Assembly (NCBI RefSeq): GCF_004138495.1
Contig: NZ_ML142868.1
Coordinates: forward strand, 37,547-43,863
Length of the DNA: 6,317 nt
Direction: 5' to 3'
From: Phytoactinopolyspora endophytica
Lineage (GTDB): Bacteria; Actinomycetota; Actinomycetes; Jiangellales; Jiangellaceae
Below, one piece after another: positions 5,245 through 6,317 of this stretch. The position numbers were made by a program, and so were the translations under genes. Under the pieces are notes generated by a model. The model did not search any database. It had not been told where the DNA came from and worked only from the letters and a program-made list of their open reading frames with translations. Numbering within the stretch: position 1 is the first letter of the stretch; each line of letters opens with the position of its first letter.

Positions 5245-6189
5245 GTGGCCGACGACCGTGTCACGTCAGACGTCGGCACCGAGTCTGCGTCTGATGACAA
5301 ACCCCTGCGGCGCCGCCGAGGAGGGCTGTCGGAACGAGCCCTCGCCCGGCTGTTCGTCGCTCCGTCCCTGCTGTTGATGGCCGGCGTGGCGTTGTTTCCT
5401 GTGGTCTACGCCTTCGTGCTGAGCCTGTACGACTACACCAGGCGGCAGCGGACCGGATTCGCCGGGCTGGAGAACTACGCCGACGCTCTCGCGGACGATC
5501 GATTCTGGGACTCGTTGTGGTTCACGCTCCTGTTCACCGCCACGTCGGTGGCGGCCGAGTTCCTGATCGGCTTGGGATTCGCGCTGATCATGAACCAGGC
5601 GTTCCGCGGCAGGGGCGTGACGCGGGCGGCCATCTTGATCCCGTGGGTCATCCCCACGGTGATCGCCGCCCAGATGTGGTTCTTCATGTTCAATGTGACG
5701 CCCGGGTTCATCAACACCGTGTTCAACCTGGGCAACTTCAACTGGCTCGGACAACAGGGATGGGCGACCTTCGCCGTCATCTTCGCCGACGTGTGGAAGA
5801 CAGCGCCGTTCGTGGCCCTGCTTCTGCTCGCCGGACTGCAGACGATCCCAAGCGAGATGTACGAAAGCGGCTTGGTCGACGGGGCCGGCGCGCTGCAGCG
5901 GCTGTGGTACATCACCCTTCCGCTGTTGCGCCCGTCGATCCTCGTCGCACTGCTGTTCCGGACGGTCGAGGCGCTACGCGTCTACGACCTGCCACAGGTC
6001 ATGACCGGCGGGGCGTTCGACACCGAGTCGTTGTCGATTCTCGTCCAGCAGTTCGTCGTACGCACACCTGACCCGGGCTACGGCGCGGCGCTGTCGACGA
6101 TCTCCTTCGTGATCATCCTCGCCATTGGCATGATCTTCGTCTCGCTCCTTGGACGGGCGCTCGTCCTTGAAAGGACCACTGAACGATGA
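5245..6189 (+). CDS. ABC sugar importer permease, MalF/SugA type (CUT1)
   Basis: This 314-residue membrane protein is one half of the importer channel. A basic, disordered N-terminus with RRRR at 22-25 precedes six hydrophobic segments, roughly 35-60, 90-115, 128-150, 172-197, 230-245 and 283-304. FAGLENYADALADDRFWDSL (72-91) is the characteristic block after the first membrane helix of CUT1 permeases. The cytoplasmic EAA loop that docks onto the ATPase is present at about 206-230 as YESGLVDGAGALQRLWYITL followed by PLLRP, with the invariant D212-G213-A214 and LP (225-226). The first alanines of the EAA consensus are replaced by S and G, which is tolerated in the family. Length matches SugA-type permeases. 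Its TGA overlaps the ATG of the next permease, so the two are likely to be translationally coupled. The ATPase is not in the window; it may lie beyond the right edge or be a shared MsiK-type subunit encoded elsewhere. Confidence 0.94.
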   Translation: MADDRVTSDVGTESASDDKPLRRRRGGLSERALARLFVAPSLLLMAGVALFPVVYAFVLSLYDYTRRQRTGFAGLENYADALADDRFWDSLWFTLLFTATSVAAEFLIGLGFALIMNQAFRGRGVTRAAILIPWVIPTVIAAQMWFFMFNVTPGFINTVFNLGNFNWLGQQGWATFAVIFADVWKTAPFVALLLLAGLQTIPSEMYESGLVDGAGALQRLWYITLPLLRPSILVALLFRTVEALRVYDLPQVMTGGAFDTESLSILVQQFVVRTPDPGYGAALSTISFVIILAIGMIFVSLLGRALVLERTTER

Positions 6190-6317
6190 GTGACGTCATC
6201 AGGTTCCAGGAACGGCGTCGCCATGGACGCCGCCGGCCCGGGCTCCGGCGGCTCAGAAGCGAGCGAGGGGCCGTCCGGGCAGGTTCGGCAGGAAGAACAT
6301 GGGCCAAAGCAGGGCTG
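6186..6317 (+). CDS. ABC sugar importer second permease (MalG/SugB type), N-terminus, partial
   Basis: An open frame starts at ATG 6186, overlapping the stop of the preceding permease as ATGA, and stays open for 44 codons to the right edge. GAAAGGA (6169-6175) lies 10 nt upstream. The visible part, beginning MSDVIRFQERRRHG, is strongly basic and ends TWAKAGL, which looks like the cytoplasmic tail of a permease just before its first membrane helix. No diagnostic permease motif is included, so the identity rests mainly on operon order: binding protein, MalF-type, then MalG-type permease. Confidence 0.72.
   Translation, partial: MSDVIRFQERRRHGRRRPGLRRLRSERGAVRAGSAGRTWAKAGL

Noticed and set aside
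1..6317. Mobile element, CRISPR array, tRNA or rRNA gene
   Set aside because: No transposase, integrase, spaced direct repeats of CRISPR type, terminal inverted repeats or RNA-gene sequence was recognised; the sequence is almost wholly filled by the listed genes.

Overview
The window is high-GC DNA in which most genes show G/C-ending codons, GTG starts are common and genes are tightly packed. The gene families (a stand-alone NHEJ-type primase-polymerase next to an ATP-dependent DNA ligase, a NarL/DesK-type sensor kinase, and a LpqY-like sugar-binding lipoprotein) point to an actinomycete. The genus cannot be fixed from the sequence alone.

Left part (1-2501), DNA repair and stress. At the left edge, on the minus strand, is the N-terminus of an ATP-dependent DNA ligase of the LigC / LigD-ligase-domain type, with its adenylation motif. 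A 227-bp divergent intergenic region (172-398) holds a probable leaderless promoter for the ligase, three tandem 13-bp repeats, and a possible promoter for the rightward genes. Rightward run a universal-stress-protein-like gene (399-941) and a stand-alone LigD-type primase-polymerase (981-2042), 39 bp apart and probably co-transcribed. The ligase and polymerase form the known actinobacterial LigC / Prim-PolC pairing used in end joining or short-gap excision repair. msrB (2088-2501), a methionine-R-sulfoxide reductase, follows and appears to have its own leaderless promoter.

Middle (2568-3845). A membrane histidine kinase of the HPK7 (NarL/DesK) family has five or six membrane segments, the H-box, N-box and G-box, and no response regulator beside it in this window.

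Right part (3947-6317), sugar uptake. This is a CUT1 ABC importer operon: a sugar-binding lipoprotein resembling the trehalose/maltooligosaccharide-binding group, a MalF/SugA-type permease, and the first 44 codons of a second permease overlapping it by ATGA. The ATPase is not in the window.

Most genes are ordinary members of known families. The points most worth a second look are the USP-like protein coupled to the polymerase, the recurring TANNNT box 7-8 nt ahead of three genes that lack a Shine-Dalgarno sequence, the repeats in the divergent control region, and the unpaired kinase.
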